NCBI GenBank assembly: GCA_047618505.1
Contig: JBLHLB010000298.1
Coordinates: 1-5,329 of the forward strand
Direction: 5' to 3'
Origin: JBLHLB01 sp047618505
GTDB taxonomy: Bacteria; Planctomycetota; UBA1135; GCA-002686595
Length of the DNA stretch: 5,329 nucleotides
Part shown: in pieces, positions 1 to 5,329 of the stretch
Layout of the letters: each line of letters begins with the position of its first letter
How positions within the stretch are numbered: position 1 is the first letter of the stretch
The notes under the pieces: model-generated
The model's database searches: none
What the model saw: the letters and a program-made list of their open reading frames with translations, nothing else
What the model was told of the DNA's origin: nothing
Translations under genes and position numbers: made by a program

Positions 1-46
1 TTTTTCTTCAGCGCTTGTAGCTACGCGGCCCCATGTCTTGATTGCC

Positions 47-59
47 ATCACGACGTGAT
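47..59. promoter_or_regulatory. Odd palindrome ATCACG-A-CGTGAT, possible operator
   Basis: This is a perfect 6-base inverted repeat around a single central A. Its centre lies about 33 bases, close to three helical turns, from the centre of a second palindrome at 80-91, and both contain an ACGT-type core. Paired sites of this size can bind a dimeric regulator. There is no known regulator here and the sites are almost 400 bases from the first gene, so chance is a real alternative. Confidence 0.2.
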
Positions 60-79
60 ACGGCTGTAGGAGATATCCA

Positions 80-91
80 ATGACACGTCAT
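80..91. promoter_or_regulatory. Palindrome ATGAC-AC-GTCAT, possible operator
   Basis: This site has 5-base arms around a 2-base spacer and lies about three helical turns from the similar palindrome at 47-59. The pairing is seen in the sequence; a regulatory role is only a guess. Confidence 0.18.
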
Positions 92-206
92 CTTCAGGCC
101 CCCTGTGCCTCCCCAAAGCCTGTCCGGGCAATGTGCACGACCCCCGCCGGTGCTTCCTACATCGCATCTGCTGCGTGGAGCATTCATTGGTCTCCACTAG
201 TCTGCG

Positions 207-329
207 ATAGGGCGGGGTCCGTGATTGCACATGAACGAAGGACACGCGAGCAGACCGGCCCGCGAATATGTCCCGAAGCGTCCGCTGCTTGGTTGCCAGT
301 CCGGCCTGCAACGCGGGAGTTCTGAGGTC
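207..329 (-). repeat. Coding-like repeat, copy A (partner at 5126-5248)
   Basis: Read on the minus strand, this stretch translates to a peptide containing RTPALQAGLAT followed by LR, IF, R, V and FV at fixed spacing. The same pattern (RTPVMQAGLAT, LR, IF, R, V, FV) occurs at 5126-5248 in the same orientation. By eye, 19 of 41 aligned residues are identical without gaps. Many codon differences are synonymous: Ala gcc/gct, Gly gga/ggc, Leu ctg/ttg, Ala gca/gct, Leu ctt/ctc, Arg cgg/agg, Ile ata/atc, Phe ttc/ttt and Val gtt/gtg. That points to past selection on the peptide. The frame opens after a TAA upstream and continues to about 48 with no similarity I recognise. It may be a decayed gene fragment or a member of a dispersed repeat family; the function is unknown. 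Confidence 0.55.
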
Positions 330-447
330 ACTTCCAACCTCAAAGGCTTATGGGGGCAGAGCGAGGCCCAATGCTCTATCGACAACATGCGATTAAGGAA
401 GTCCCAGTCGGCCTGGCCCCCAGACCGTGGGGCGGTTACGGTGATTG

Positions 448-1182
448 ATGATGCTGGAACTTGAGGCTGGGAGGAAGGTCTACGGTCAGACCGTTGCCGT
501 CGACGACGTTGACCTGCGGGTTGCGCCGGGCAGGACCACCGTCTTGATCGGACCCAGCGGCTGCGGCAAATCCACGATCCTGCGCCTGCTCCTGGGGTTG
601 ATTGCTCCGACGTCGGGGCTGGTGCGTTTCGACGGGCGTGAGGTCACCCTCGAGGATGCGCCGGCGCTACGCCGCAGGATGGGCTACGTCATCCAGGGAG
701 GTGGGCTGTTTCCCCATCTGACGGCCCGCGAGAATGTGACCTTGATGGCCGGTAGGCTGGGTTGGTCCGGGCAGCAGCAGGACGCGCGCCTGGGGGAGCT
801 CGCGGCGTTGACGCGAACCCCGGCGCACCTCTGGGACCTCTATCCCCTACAGCTCTCCGGCGGGGAACGGCAGCGTGTGGCACTCATGCGCGCCTTGATG
901 CTCGATCCCGAAGTGCTACTCCTGGACGAGCCCCTGGGGGCACTTGACCCGATGGTGCGCGCGGAGCTCCAGGGCGACCTGGCCGATGCGTTCCGCGAGC
1001 TGGAGAAAACCGTTGTTCTGGTCACGCACGACATGAACGAGGCCGCGTTCCTGGGAAATGAGATTGTCCTCCTGCGCGACGGACGCACCGTCGCCTCGGG
1101 GTCCTTCGCGGACCTGCGCAACAGTGACGTCGACTTTGTGCGTCAATTCATTGAAGCACAGCGTGGGGTGCTCTCCCCGTGA
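448..1182 (+). CDS. ABC transporter ATPase, osmoprotectant/ergothioneine (EgtV/OpuCA-like)
   Basis: This is the cytoplasmic ATP-hydrolysing subunit of an importer of the glycine betaine/choline/ergothioneine type. With the ATG at 448 the protein has 244 residues. All nucleotide-binding motifs are present: Walker A GPSGCGKST (about 35-43), Q-loop Gln83 in the VIQGGGLFPHLT segment, signature LSGGERQ (136-142), Walker B VLLLDE (156-161), D-loop GALD and switch His194 in VTHDM. The VIQGGGLFPHLT segment is typical of the OpuCA/ProV branch. The protein ends soon after the ATPase fold and lacks the C-terminal CBS domains of OpuCA, so the ionic-strength sensing linked to those domains is not expected. 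An in-frame TTG at 445 and a second ATG at 451 are alternative starts; GGTG at 440-443 is only a weak ribosome-binding site. Its stop overlaps the start of the fused permease gene in GTGA, so the two are probably translationally coupled. The ATPase call is firm. The EgtV role is inferred from the downstream EgtU-like gene and the nearby egtBD. Confidence 0.9.
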   Translation: MMLELEAGRKVYGQTVAVDDVDLRVAPGRTTVLIGPSGCGKSTILRLLLGLIAPTSGLVRFDGREVTLEDAPALRRRMGYVIQGGGLFPHLTARENVTLMAGRLGWSGQQQDARLGELAALTRTPAHLWDLYPLQLSGGERQRVALMRALMLDPEVLLLDEPLGALDPMVRAELQGDLADAFRELEKTVVLVTHDMNEAAFLGNEIVLLRDGRTVASGSFADLRNSDVDFVRQFIEAQRGVLSP

Positions 1183-2705
1183 AACGCCGCACCCTTGCCT
1201 TGATCACCGCCTTCTGCATTCTCTCTCTGACGCCGCTCTCGCGGCGCGTCGAGGGGCTTAGGATCGGGTCCAAGAAGTTCACTGAATCAGTGATCCTGGG
1301 GGAGATCGTGACCGCGCTCGCGTACAGCGAGGGTGGGGTCGTGCAACACCAGCGCGAACTGGGCGGCACGCGCATCGTCTTCGAGGCGCTCTGCGCGGGC
1401 GAGCTCGACGCCTACGTGGAGTACACAGGGACCATCGAGCGCGAGATCTTTAGCGACCAGTCCCTTGCGGGTCCCGAGGAAATGCGGCGGGCCCTGGCCC
1501 AGCGAGGCGTGCGGATGTCCCGTCCCCTGGGCTTCAACAACAGCTACGGCATCGGTCTGTTGGAGTCGCGAGCGGAAGAGTTGGGGCTTCGAACGACGTC
1601 CCAGCTGACCCTGCACCCTGAATTGTTCTTCGCGTTCACGAATGAGTTCCTCGATCGAGGCGACGGCTGGCCCGCCCTGCGGGATGCCTACGGACTGAGC
1701 CACGCCAACGTCACGGGCATGGACCACGACATCGCTTACCGCCAGCTGGCCAGCGGCGCCATCGACGTCGTCGACGTCTACACCACGGACGCGGACATCG
1801 CCTACTATGGACTGCGGGTGTTGGAGGACGATCGGGAGCACTTTCCGCGCTACGACGCCGTGCTCCTGTATCGCGAGGATCTCGTGGAGCGGGAGCCCGC
1901 CGTGGTGGCCGCCCTGTTGCGCCTCGAGGGGCAGGTCTCCGGGACGGACATGCGCTCCATGAACGTTGCTGTGAAGATCGACCGCAGGACAGAGGTCTCC
2001 GTTGCGGCGGACTTTCTCAAGCGCGACCTGGGCCTCGACGTCGAGCGCGGGGAGGACGCGCTGATCGCCCGCGTCCTGAAGCGCACACGTGAGCACCTCG
2101 AGCTCGTTCGACTGTCGTTCTTCGCCGCGGTTCTCCTGGGTCTGCCGCTGGGCATCCTCGCTGCGCGTCGACGTGGTGTGGGACAGGGAATCCTCGCGCT
2201 GGTGGGAATGATCCAAACTATTCCTGCGCTGGCCCTGCTGGTGGTGCTGATCCGCCCGATGGCGGCCCTGGGTCTTTCAAGCATCGGCACCGGTTCGGCC
2301 GCTGCGATCTGCGCCCTGTTTCTCTACAGCCTTCTGCCGATCGTGCGTAATACCTGCGAGGGCCTGCGTTCCGTGCCGTCGGATTTAATCGAATCGGCTG
2401 ATGCACTGGGGCTTTCGCTGCGCGAGCGTCTTTTCCTGATCGAGTTGCCACTCGCCTCGCGAACGATCCTCGCCGGCCTCAAGACGGCGGTGATCCTGAA
2501 CATCGGCTTCGCAACCCTGGGAGCCCTGATCGGTGCGGGCGGCTATGGTCAGCCGATTCTCACGGGCATCCGTCTCGACGACTACGGCTTGATCCTTGAG
2601 GGCGCGCTACCCGCCGCTGCCCTGGCCCTCCTGGCCCAGGGGGGATTCGAGATTCTCGATCGCATCCTGATTCCACGCGGGCTGCGACTGAGGAGTGAAG
2701 CCTAG
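1179..2705 (+). CDS. Fused substrate-binding/permease ABC importer protein (EgtU/ProWX-like)
   Basis: This 508-residue protein joins two importer parts. Residues 1-26 look like a signal peptide or membrane anchor (KRR, then hydrophobic LALITAFCILSLTPL). Residues about 27-287 form an OpuAC-type binding domain, with GSKKFTES at 30-37, LGGT at 61-64, YVEYTGT at 79-85, LGFNNSYGIG at 117-126, DGW followed by the YGL at 171-173, and DVYTTDAD at 199-206. Residues about 295-500 form a permease with some five hydrophobic segments (about 309-329, 336-358, 372-389, 429-452, 470-488). The ATPase-contacting EAA-like loop (SADALGLSLRERLFLIELPLA) lies near 406-426. The GTG start overlaps the ATPase stop by 4 bases, has GGGGTG 8 bases upstream, and gives an intact signal sequence. 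Known fusions of this family that I recall (EgtU, BusAB, ProWX) place the permease first; here the binding domain comes first. The substrate could be ergothioneine, hercynine, glycine betaine or choline. Adjacency to egtBD favours the first two, but this is inference. Confidence 0.88.
   Translation: MKRRTLALITAFCILSLTPLSRRVEGLRIGSKKFTESVILGEIVTALAYSEGGVVQHQRELGGTRIVFEALCAGELDAYVEYTGTIEREIFSDQSLAGPEEMRRALAQRGVRMSRPLGFNNSYGIGLLESRAEELGLRTTSQLTLHPELFFAFTNEFLDRGDGWPALRDAYGLSHANVTGMDHDIAYRQLASGAIDVVDVYTTDADIAYYGLRVLEDDREHFPRYDAVLLYREDLVEREPAVVAALLRLEGQVSGTDMRSMNVAVKIDRRTEVSVAADFLKRDLGLDVERGEDALIARVLKRTREHLELVRLSFFAAVLLGLPLGILAARRRGVGQGILALVGMIQTIPALALLVVLIRPMAALGLSSIGTGSAAAICALFLYSLLPIVRNTCEGLRSVPSDLIESADALGLSLRERLFLIELPLASRTILAGLKTAVILNIGFATLGALIGAGGYGQPILTGIRLDDYGLILEGALPAAALALLAQGGFEILDRILIPRGLRLRSEA
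2702..2705. other. Shared CTAG: both convergent genes end in one palindrome
   Basis: The + strand permease gene stops with TAG at 2703-2705. The - strand egtD stops with TAG read from 2704 to 2702. There is no intergenic space, so the transcripts of the two units must overlap at their 3' ends unless transcription ends inside a coding region. I see no strong terminator hairpin around the junction. Confidence 0.9.
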
Positions 2706-3736
2706 AGCGGTGTCAGGAGGTTCAGGCTGAAGCGCGCCTTGCCGTCGAGCCAACGCCGTTCGACACGCAGGCCGGCACGGCGGGCCACCTCGTCGATCTC
2801 ATCGAGCGAGTATTTGACGGAGTTCTCCGTATGGATGCATTCGTCCGCCCCAAAGGAAACGTCCAGGTCGAGCTCGGTGATGCGCACCGTGTGGGCCCGC
2901 CGCGCGATGAGCCCACTCGATACGCAGCCCGTTTTCCCATCGTAGATGGCGCTGTGGTCGAAGAGCGATGTGTCGAAGGTGCCGCCCAGCTCAGAGTTGA
3001 TGCGCTCCAGGAGATTCTTGTTGAAGCGCGCAGTGACGCCCTTGGCGTCGTCGTAGGCCGCCGCCAAGACAGCTGCGTCCTTGCGGAGATCAATTCCAAG
3101 GAGCAACCGGTCATCGGCCGTCATGGCCGCACGCACGCTGCAGAGCAATTCCGCCGCGGCGTCGCGCGTGTAGTTTCCGATATTGGAGCCGAGAAAGGCC
3201 ACGAGCTTTGCACACCTGGGGTGGTCGGCGATCCACTCGATCCCGCGCTCGTATTCCCCCGCAACTCCGGTCACCTGAAGCGCTTCGAATTCCGCGGACA
3301 TGCCACGTGCCGACTCGACCAGCGCACTCCTGGAGATGTCCACAGGCACCCAGGTCAGTTGTGTTCCGGCCGCGAGCAGGGCGTCGATGATGATGCGGGT
3401 CTTTACTCCACTGCCGCTGCCTAGCTCAACGAAGGCGATTTTAGGCCCCAGGATGGATGCCAATTCGGGGGCGTGGGCCTGCAGGATTTCAGCCTCTGCC
3501 CGCATGACGTAGTACTCGGGTTGGGCGCAGATCTCCTCGAATAGAAGCGATCCGGCCGCGTCGTAGAGGAATCGACAGGAGAGACTTTTAGGGCTGCGGC
3601 GGAGGCCTGCGGCCACGTCGCGTGCGAAGGCTGTGTGTTGGTCTTCTCTCGGGTAGGCGAGGATCTCAACACGTTCGGCAGCGGTATCAGTCACGGTTTG
3701 CTTGCCCATGGGCTGGGGGAATCTTAAAGGGCACAT
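2702..3736 (-). CDS. egtD: L-histidine N-alpha-methyltransferase EgtD
   Basis: EgtD uses three S-adenosylmethionine to trimethylate the alpha-amino group of histidine, giving hercynine, the first step of ergothioneine synthesis. The 344-residue protein shows the SAM site VELGSGSG (103-110), the acidic VPVDIS segment (130-135) and FLGSNIGN (181-188). Residues known to bind histidine in the mycobacterial enzyme are kept at exact spacing: Tyr58 and Tyr75 (Tyr39 and Tyr56 there), Asn188 (Asn166), Tyr228 (Tyr206), Glu304 (Glu282) and Ser306 (Ser284). This separates it from related methyltransferases of unknown substrate. One oddity is CVSSGL at 271-276, where the usual segment is of the RIEMHL type, so the Met252 position appears to be Ser274. 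The ATG at 3736 overlaps the egtB end by 13 bases. An ATG at 3709 (residue 10) is a good alternative because EgtD proteins often start later. Neither has a clear ribosome-binding site, so coupling to egtB is likely. Confidence 0.95.
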   Translation of the reverse strand: MCPLRFPQPMGKQTVTDTAAERVEILAYPREDQHTAFARDVAAGLRRSPKSLSCRFLYDAAGSLLFEEICAQPEYYVMRAEAEILQAHAPELASILGPKIAFVELGSGSGVKTRIIIDALLAAGTQLTWVPVDISRSALVESARGMSAEFEALQVTGVAGEYERGIEWIADHPRCAKLVAFLGSNIGNYTRDAAAELLCSVRAAMTADDRLLLGIDLRKDAAVLAAAYDDAKGVTARFNKNLLERINSELGGTFDTSLFDHSAIYDGKTGCVSSGLIARRAHTVRITELDLDVSFGADECIHTENSVKYSLDEIDEVARRAGLRVERRWLDGKARFSLNLLTPL

Positions 3737-5028
3737 GTTCGGAAGCCCGCGAATACATCGCGACGACTCTGCTGGTAGAAATTACGCCAGGTGTTCCTCA
3801 TGAGGCGAGAACGCGTGGCCCAGCAACCCCCACGCAGAACCTTGCGCGTTTCGAAGGATGATTTTGAGTAGTCCACGTACATGTCCGGCACGAACCCGGG
3901 ATAGGGAGCGAAGGTCGTGCTAGTCCATTCCCAGACGTTGCCGGTCATCTGCCGGACACCGAAGGCGCTGTCGCCCGCGCTGAGTGCGCGCACGTCGATC
4001 GCGCCCAAGGCGTTCCAGTCCATGTTGGCGTGTGTCGCCTCCGCCGGGGCGTTACCCCATGGATGACGTGGTTTCGATGCACCGTCGGAGGGATCCCCTG
4101 GCGACCCCTTGGGTTGCATGCTCGCGGCCGCTTCCCATTCCGCTTCCGTCGGAAGTCGCCGGCCGGCCCAGCGGCAAAAGGCATCGGCCTCGTACCACGA
4201 GAAGTGGCACATGGCGCGCTGTTCCACAATCGAGCACCAGGTGTCGAAGCAGCGCCTTTCATGGGTTGAGCCCTGGCCCCGGCGCCAGTACTGGGGACCC
4301 TCGACGTTCTCGGCCAGGCGCCAGGCCCAGCCCTCGGAGGACCACAGCTCGCGGCGTGCGTAGCCACCATCCTCAATGAAGGCTGCGACTTCGCCTTCGG
4401 TTACTGCGGTCCGTGAGATCGCGAAGGGGGCGAGTTCGACAAGATGCGCCCATTTCTCGTTGTCATGGCAGAACCCCGCGTCCTTGGCCGCGCCCAACAG
4501 GAAAGCGCCGCCCGGAATCTCGGCGTCTCCCGTGGCAAGTTCGTCCGGCTTGGGGAGTGCTTCGGTTTTGAAGCGCGGGGCCGCATAGCCCAGGGTTTGA
4601 CGAACATAGGTCAGCGCCTCGGCATGCATGTCTTCGTGACACAGGGAGTAGCCAATGTAATAGAGCGTCTCGGCATCAAGTGCGTCGGGTTCAAGCAACA
4701 GTTGCGCGACGCGATCGCGCACCCCCAGCACATACTCCATCGCATCGCCGCGCGACAGCATAGGCAGGCGCCAGCGACTCTCGTGGCAGACTGACATGGA
4801 ATCGAAGAGTTCGTCCACCACCGGCCGCCACGGTTTCTGTCCGGCGCCGCGCCGCAGCACCCAGAGCTCCTGGAAGTAGGTCAGGTGGCAGAGCTCCCAG
4901 AGTGGCGGATTGATGGTCGAGATGTAGGGGACCGACAGTTGCGCGTCTGTCAAGTCAGCTACGAGATCGATCGACCGCGTCCTTGCCTCAAGAACGTGTT
5001 CTGCGAGCTGGTTCGCGGAAGAGAGCAT
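3724..5028 (-). CDS. egtB: Hercynine oxygenase / sulfoxide synthase EgtB
   Basis: EgtB is a non-haem iron enzyme that uses O2 to join hercynine to a thiol (gamma-glutamylcysteine or cysteine), forming the C-S bond and the sulfoxide. The 434-residue protein has an N-terminal DinB-like domain (about 10-150) with iron ligands His48, His131 and His135 (the last two in CHEDMH). It also has a C-terminal FGE-sulfatase fold (about 170-432) with LPTEAEW (292-298), GNVWEWT (363-369), LRGGCW (398-403) and GFR near the end. The ATG at 5028 is chosen because it gives the usual length and puts the three His within three residues of the mycobacterial numbering (51, 134, 138). An in-frame TTG at 5157 would add 43 residues with no family match, running into repeat B. 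The segment RNFYQQSRR (415-423) keeps the Arg of the mycobacterial substrate site but has Tyr418 where Asp416 is expected, so the thiol donor may differ. It is first in an operon with egtD, which overlaps its end. Confidence 0.94.
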   Translation of the reverse strand: MLSSANQLAEHVLEARTRSIDLVADLTDAQLSVPYISTINPPLWELCHLTYFQELWVLRRGAGQKPWRPVVDELFDSMSVCHESRWRLPMLSRGDAMEYVLGVRDRVAQLLLEPDALDAETLYYIGYSLCHEDMHAEALTYVRQTLGYAAPRFKTEALPKPDELATGDAEIPGGAFLLGAAKDAGFCHDNEKWAHLVELAPFAISRTAVTEGEVAAFIEDGGYARRELWSSEGWAWRLAENVEGPQYWRRGQGSTHERRCFDTWCSIVEQRAMCHFSWYEADAFCRWAGRRLPTEAEWEAAASMQPKGSPGDPSDGASKPRHPWGNAPAEATHANMDWNALGAIDVRALSAGDSAFGVRQMTGNVWEWTSTTFAPYPGFVPDMYVDYSKSSFETRKVLRGGCWATRSRLMRNTWRNFYQQSRRDVFAGFRTCAL

Positions 5029-5033
5029 GTCCG

Positions 5034-5063
5034 ATCTTACTTCGGCTGTCCGTTCGTGGTCAA
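5034..5063 (-). promoter_or_regulatory. Candidate leaderless promoter of egtB-egtD
   Basis: On the minus strand, TTGACC (5063-5058, 5 of 6 to the -35 consensus) is followed after 18 bases by TAAGAT (5039-5034, 4 of 6 to the -10 consensus). The ATG of egtB begins 5 bases after the -10 box, so transcription would start at or next to the A of the start codon, giving a leaderless message. This fits the lack of a clear ribosome-binding site before that ATG. One match of this quality can arise by chance. Confidence 0.35.
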
Positions 5064-5125
5064 CAATCAGTGCTTCGTCATATGCTCGCTGCAGGCGGCG
5101 CACTCTTCTCACCCCGGGTCCAGTG

Positions 5126-5248
5126 ATACGCCCCAGTTTCGGGTCGCGTAACCACAAAGAGCACGGGGACGCCCCGGGAAGTGAAGATAACCCTGAGGCT
5201 CGGCTTTCTGGTAGCCAAGCCAGCCTGCATTACTGGGGTTCTGATCAC
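5126..5248 (-). repeat. Coding-like repeat, copy B (partner at 207-329)
   Basis: Read on the minus strand, this gives RTPVMQAGLAT followed by LR, IF, R, V and FV at the same spacing as copy A near the other end of the window. The reference Gln codons are at 5227 and 308, so the copies lie 4,919 bases apart in direct orientation. The frame opens after a TGA, continues to about 5078 and has no start codon with a good ribosome-binding site. Conservation of the peptide with many silent changes suggests decay from a coding ancestor, or a repeat family that carries a short frame. I do not recognise the family. Confidence 0.55.
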
Positions 5249-5314
5249 GGCCCCGAACACCAAGCAGCCGTGGGGTCAGCAGAACTTGTAGTTACAGCGG
5301 AGTCGTTCGAGACG

Positions 5315-5329
5315 GAGGAGCCGCTCCTC
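5315..5329. repeat. Inverted repeat GAGGAG-CCG-CTCCTC at window edge
   Basis: This is a perfect 6-base stem with a 3-base loop, ending exactly at the last base of the window. It could be part of a longer hairpin or terminator that continues outside. No T-run is visible within the window, so I do not call a terminator. Confidence 0.3.

Larger units (their letters stand above)
1..447. other. Non-coding region upstream of the transporter genes
   Basis: I find no convincing gene in these 447 bases. Open frames here are short, have no good ribosome-binding sites and match no family I recognise. The region begins with a run of five T, which could be the tail of a terminator lying outside the window, but this cannot be judged. 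It contains two short palindromes (47-59 and 80-91) and repeat copy A (207-329). I looked for a promoter before the ABC ATPase gene and found no -35/-10 pair worth reporting, although transcription of the transporter genes must start here or further upstream. Confidence 0.6.
5064..5329. other. Non-coding region upstream of egtB
   Basis: I see no convincing gene here. The stretch holds repeat copy B (5126-5248), a small GC-rich hairpin CGGGG-ACG-CCCCG at 5164-5176 inside that repeat, and an inverted repeat at the window edge (5315-5329). The in-frame extension of egtB up to a TTG at 5157 overlaps the repeat in a different frame and is not taken as coding. Confidence 0.55.

Noticed and set aside
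48..311. 87-residue minus-strand frame containing repeat A, as a gene
   Set aside because: It starts with TTG, has no ribosome-binding site, and only the part matching repeat B shows conservation. It is kept as a repeat rather than called as a CDS.
207..329. Repeat copies as integron attC recombination sites flanking a cassette
   Set aside because: I could not find the paired R-box/core motifs or the expected imperfect hairpin, and the similarity pattern is codon-like rather than structural.
1287..2216. 309-residue open frame antisense to the fused transporter gene
   Set aside because: It is a long frame caused by high GC on the opposite strand of a clear gene, and the translated protein shows no recognisable motifs.
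2698..2728. AGCCT/AGGCT inverted repeat at the convergent junction as a bidirectional terminator
   Set aside because: It has only 5 paired bases around a loop of about 20 with no T-run, which is too weak to support a terminator.
2831..3424. 197-residue open frame antisense to egtD
   Set aside because: egtD is unmistakable on the other strand with all substrate-binding residues; the antisense frame has no family features.
5029..5157. N-terminal extension of EgtB from a TTG at 5157
   Set aside because: The 43 extra residues match no EgtB region I know, lie partly within repeat B, and the internal ATG at 5028 gives family length and iron-ligand numbering.
5295..5329. tRNA-like GTTCGAGAC near the window end
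   Set aside because: The flanking bases do not make a proper T-arm stem and no other tRNA arms or CCA end can be fitted.

Overview
This is a high-GC bacterial segment with four tightly packed genes that form two convergent two-gene units. The organism cannot be named from the window. The GC-rich codon use, the egtB/egtD pair and the binding-protein/permease fusion fit a high-GC environmental bacterium (Planctomycetota, Myxococcota or a similar phylum), but that is a guess.

Layout. Bases 1-447 hold no convincing gene; they carry two small palindromes and a diverged copy (A) of a coding-like repeat. On the + strand, 448-1182 encodes an ABC ATPase. It overlaps by 4 bases a 508-residue protein (1179-2705) that joins a substrate-binding domain to a permease domain. 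Together these make a complete importer of the osmoprotectant / quaternary-amine type. On the - strand, egtB (3724-5028) is followed by egtD (2702-3736), with a 13-base overlap. These encode the sulfoxide synthase and the histidine trimethylase of ergothioneine biosynthesis. The two units meet tail to tail and share a CTAG in which each strand reads its own TAG stop. Upstream of egtB, 5029-5329 holds a possible leaderless promoter and the second copy (B) of the repeat, about 4.9 kb from copy A and in the same orientation.

How the genes may work together. EgtD trimethylates histidine to hercynine. EgtB joins hercynine to a thiol with O2 to give the sulfoxide. The final C-S lyase step (EgtE) is not in the window, nor are EgtA and EgtC. 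The transporter has the components of the bacterial ergothioneine importer EgtUV (EgtV ATPase; EgtU permease fused to a binding domain). Its position beside egtBD makes ergothioneine, or its betaine precursor hercynine, a better substrate guess than glycine betaine. This would be a locus combining synthesis and uptake of the same antioxidant thiol. The enzyme calls are strong. The transporter substrate is inferred from domain make-up and neighbourhood.

The most unusual points are the binding-domain-first order of the EgtU-like fusion, the repeats flanking the whole four-gene block, and a substituted thiol-pocket position in EgtB.
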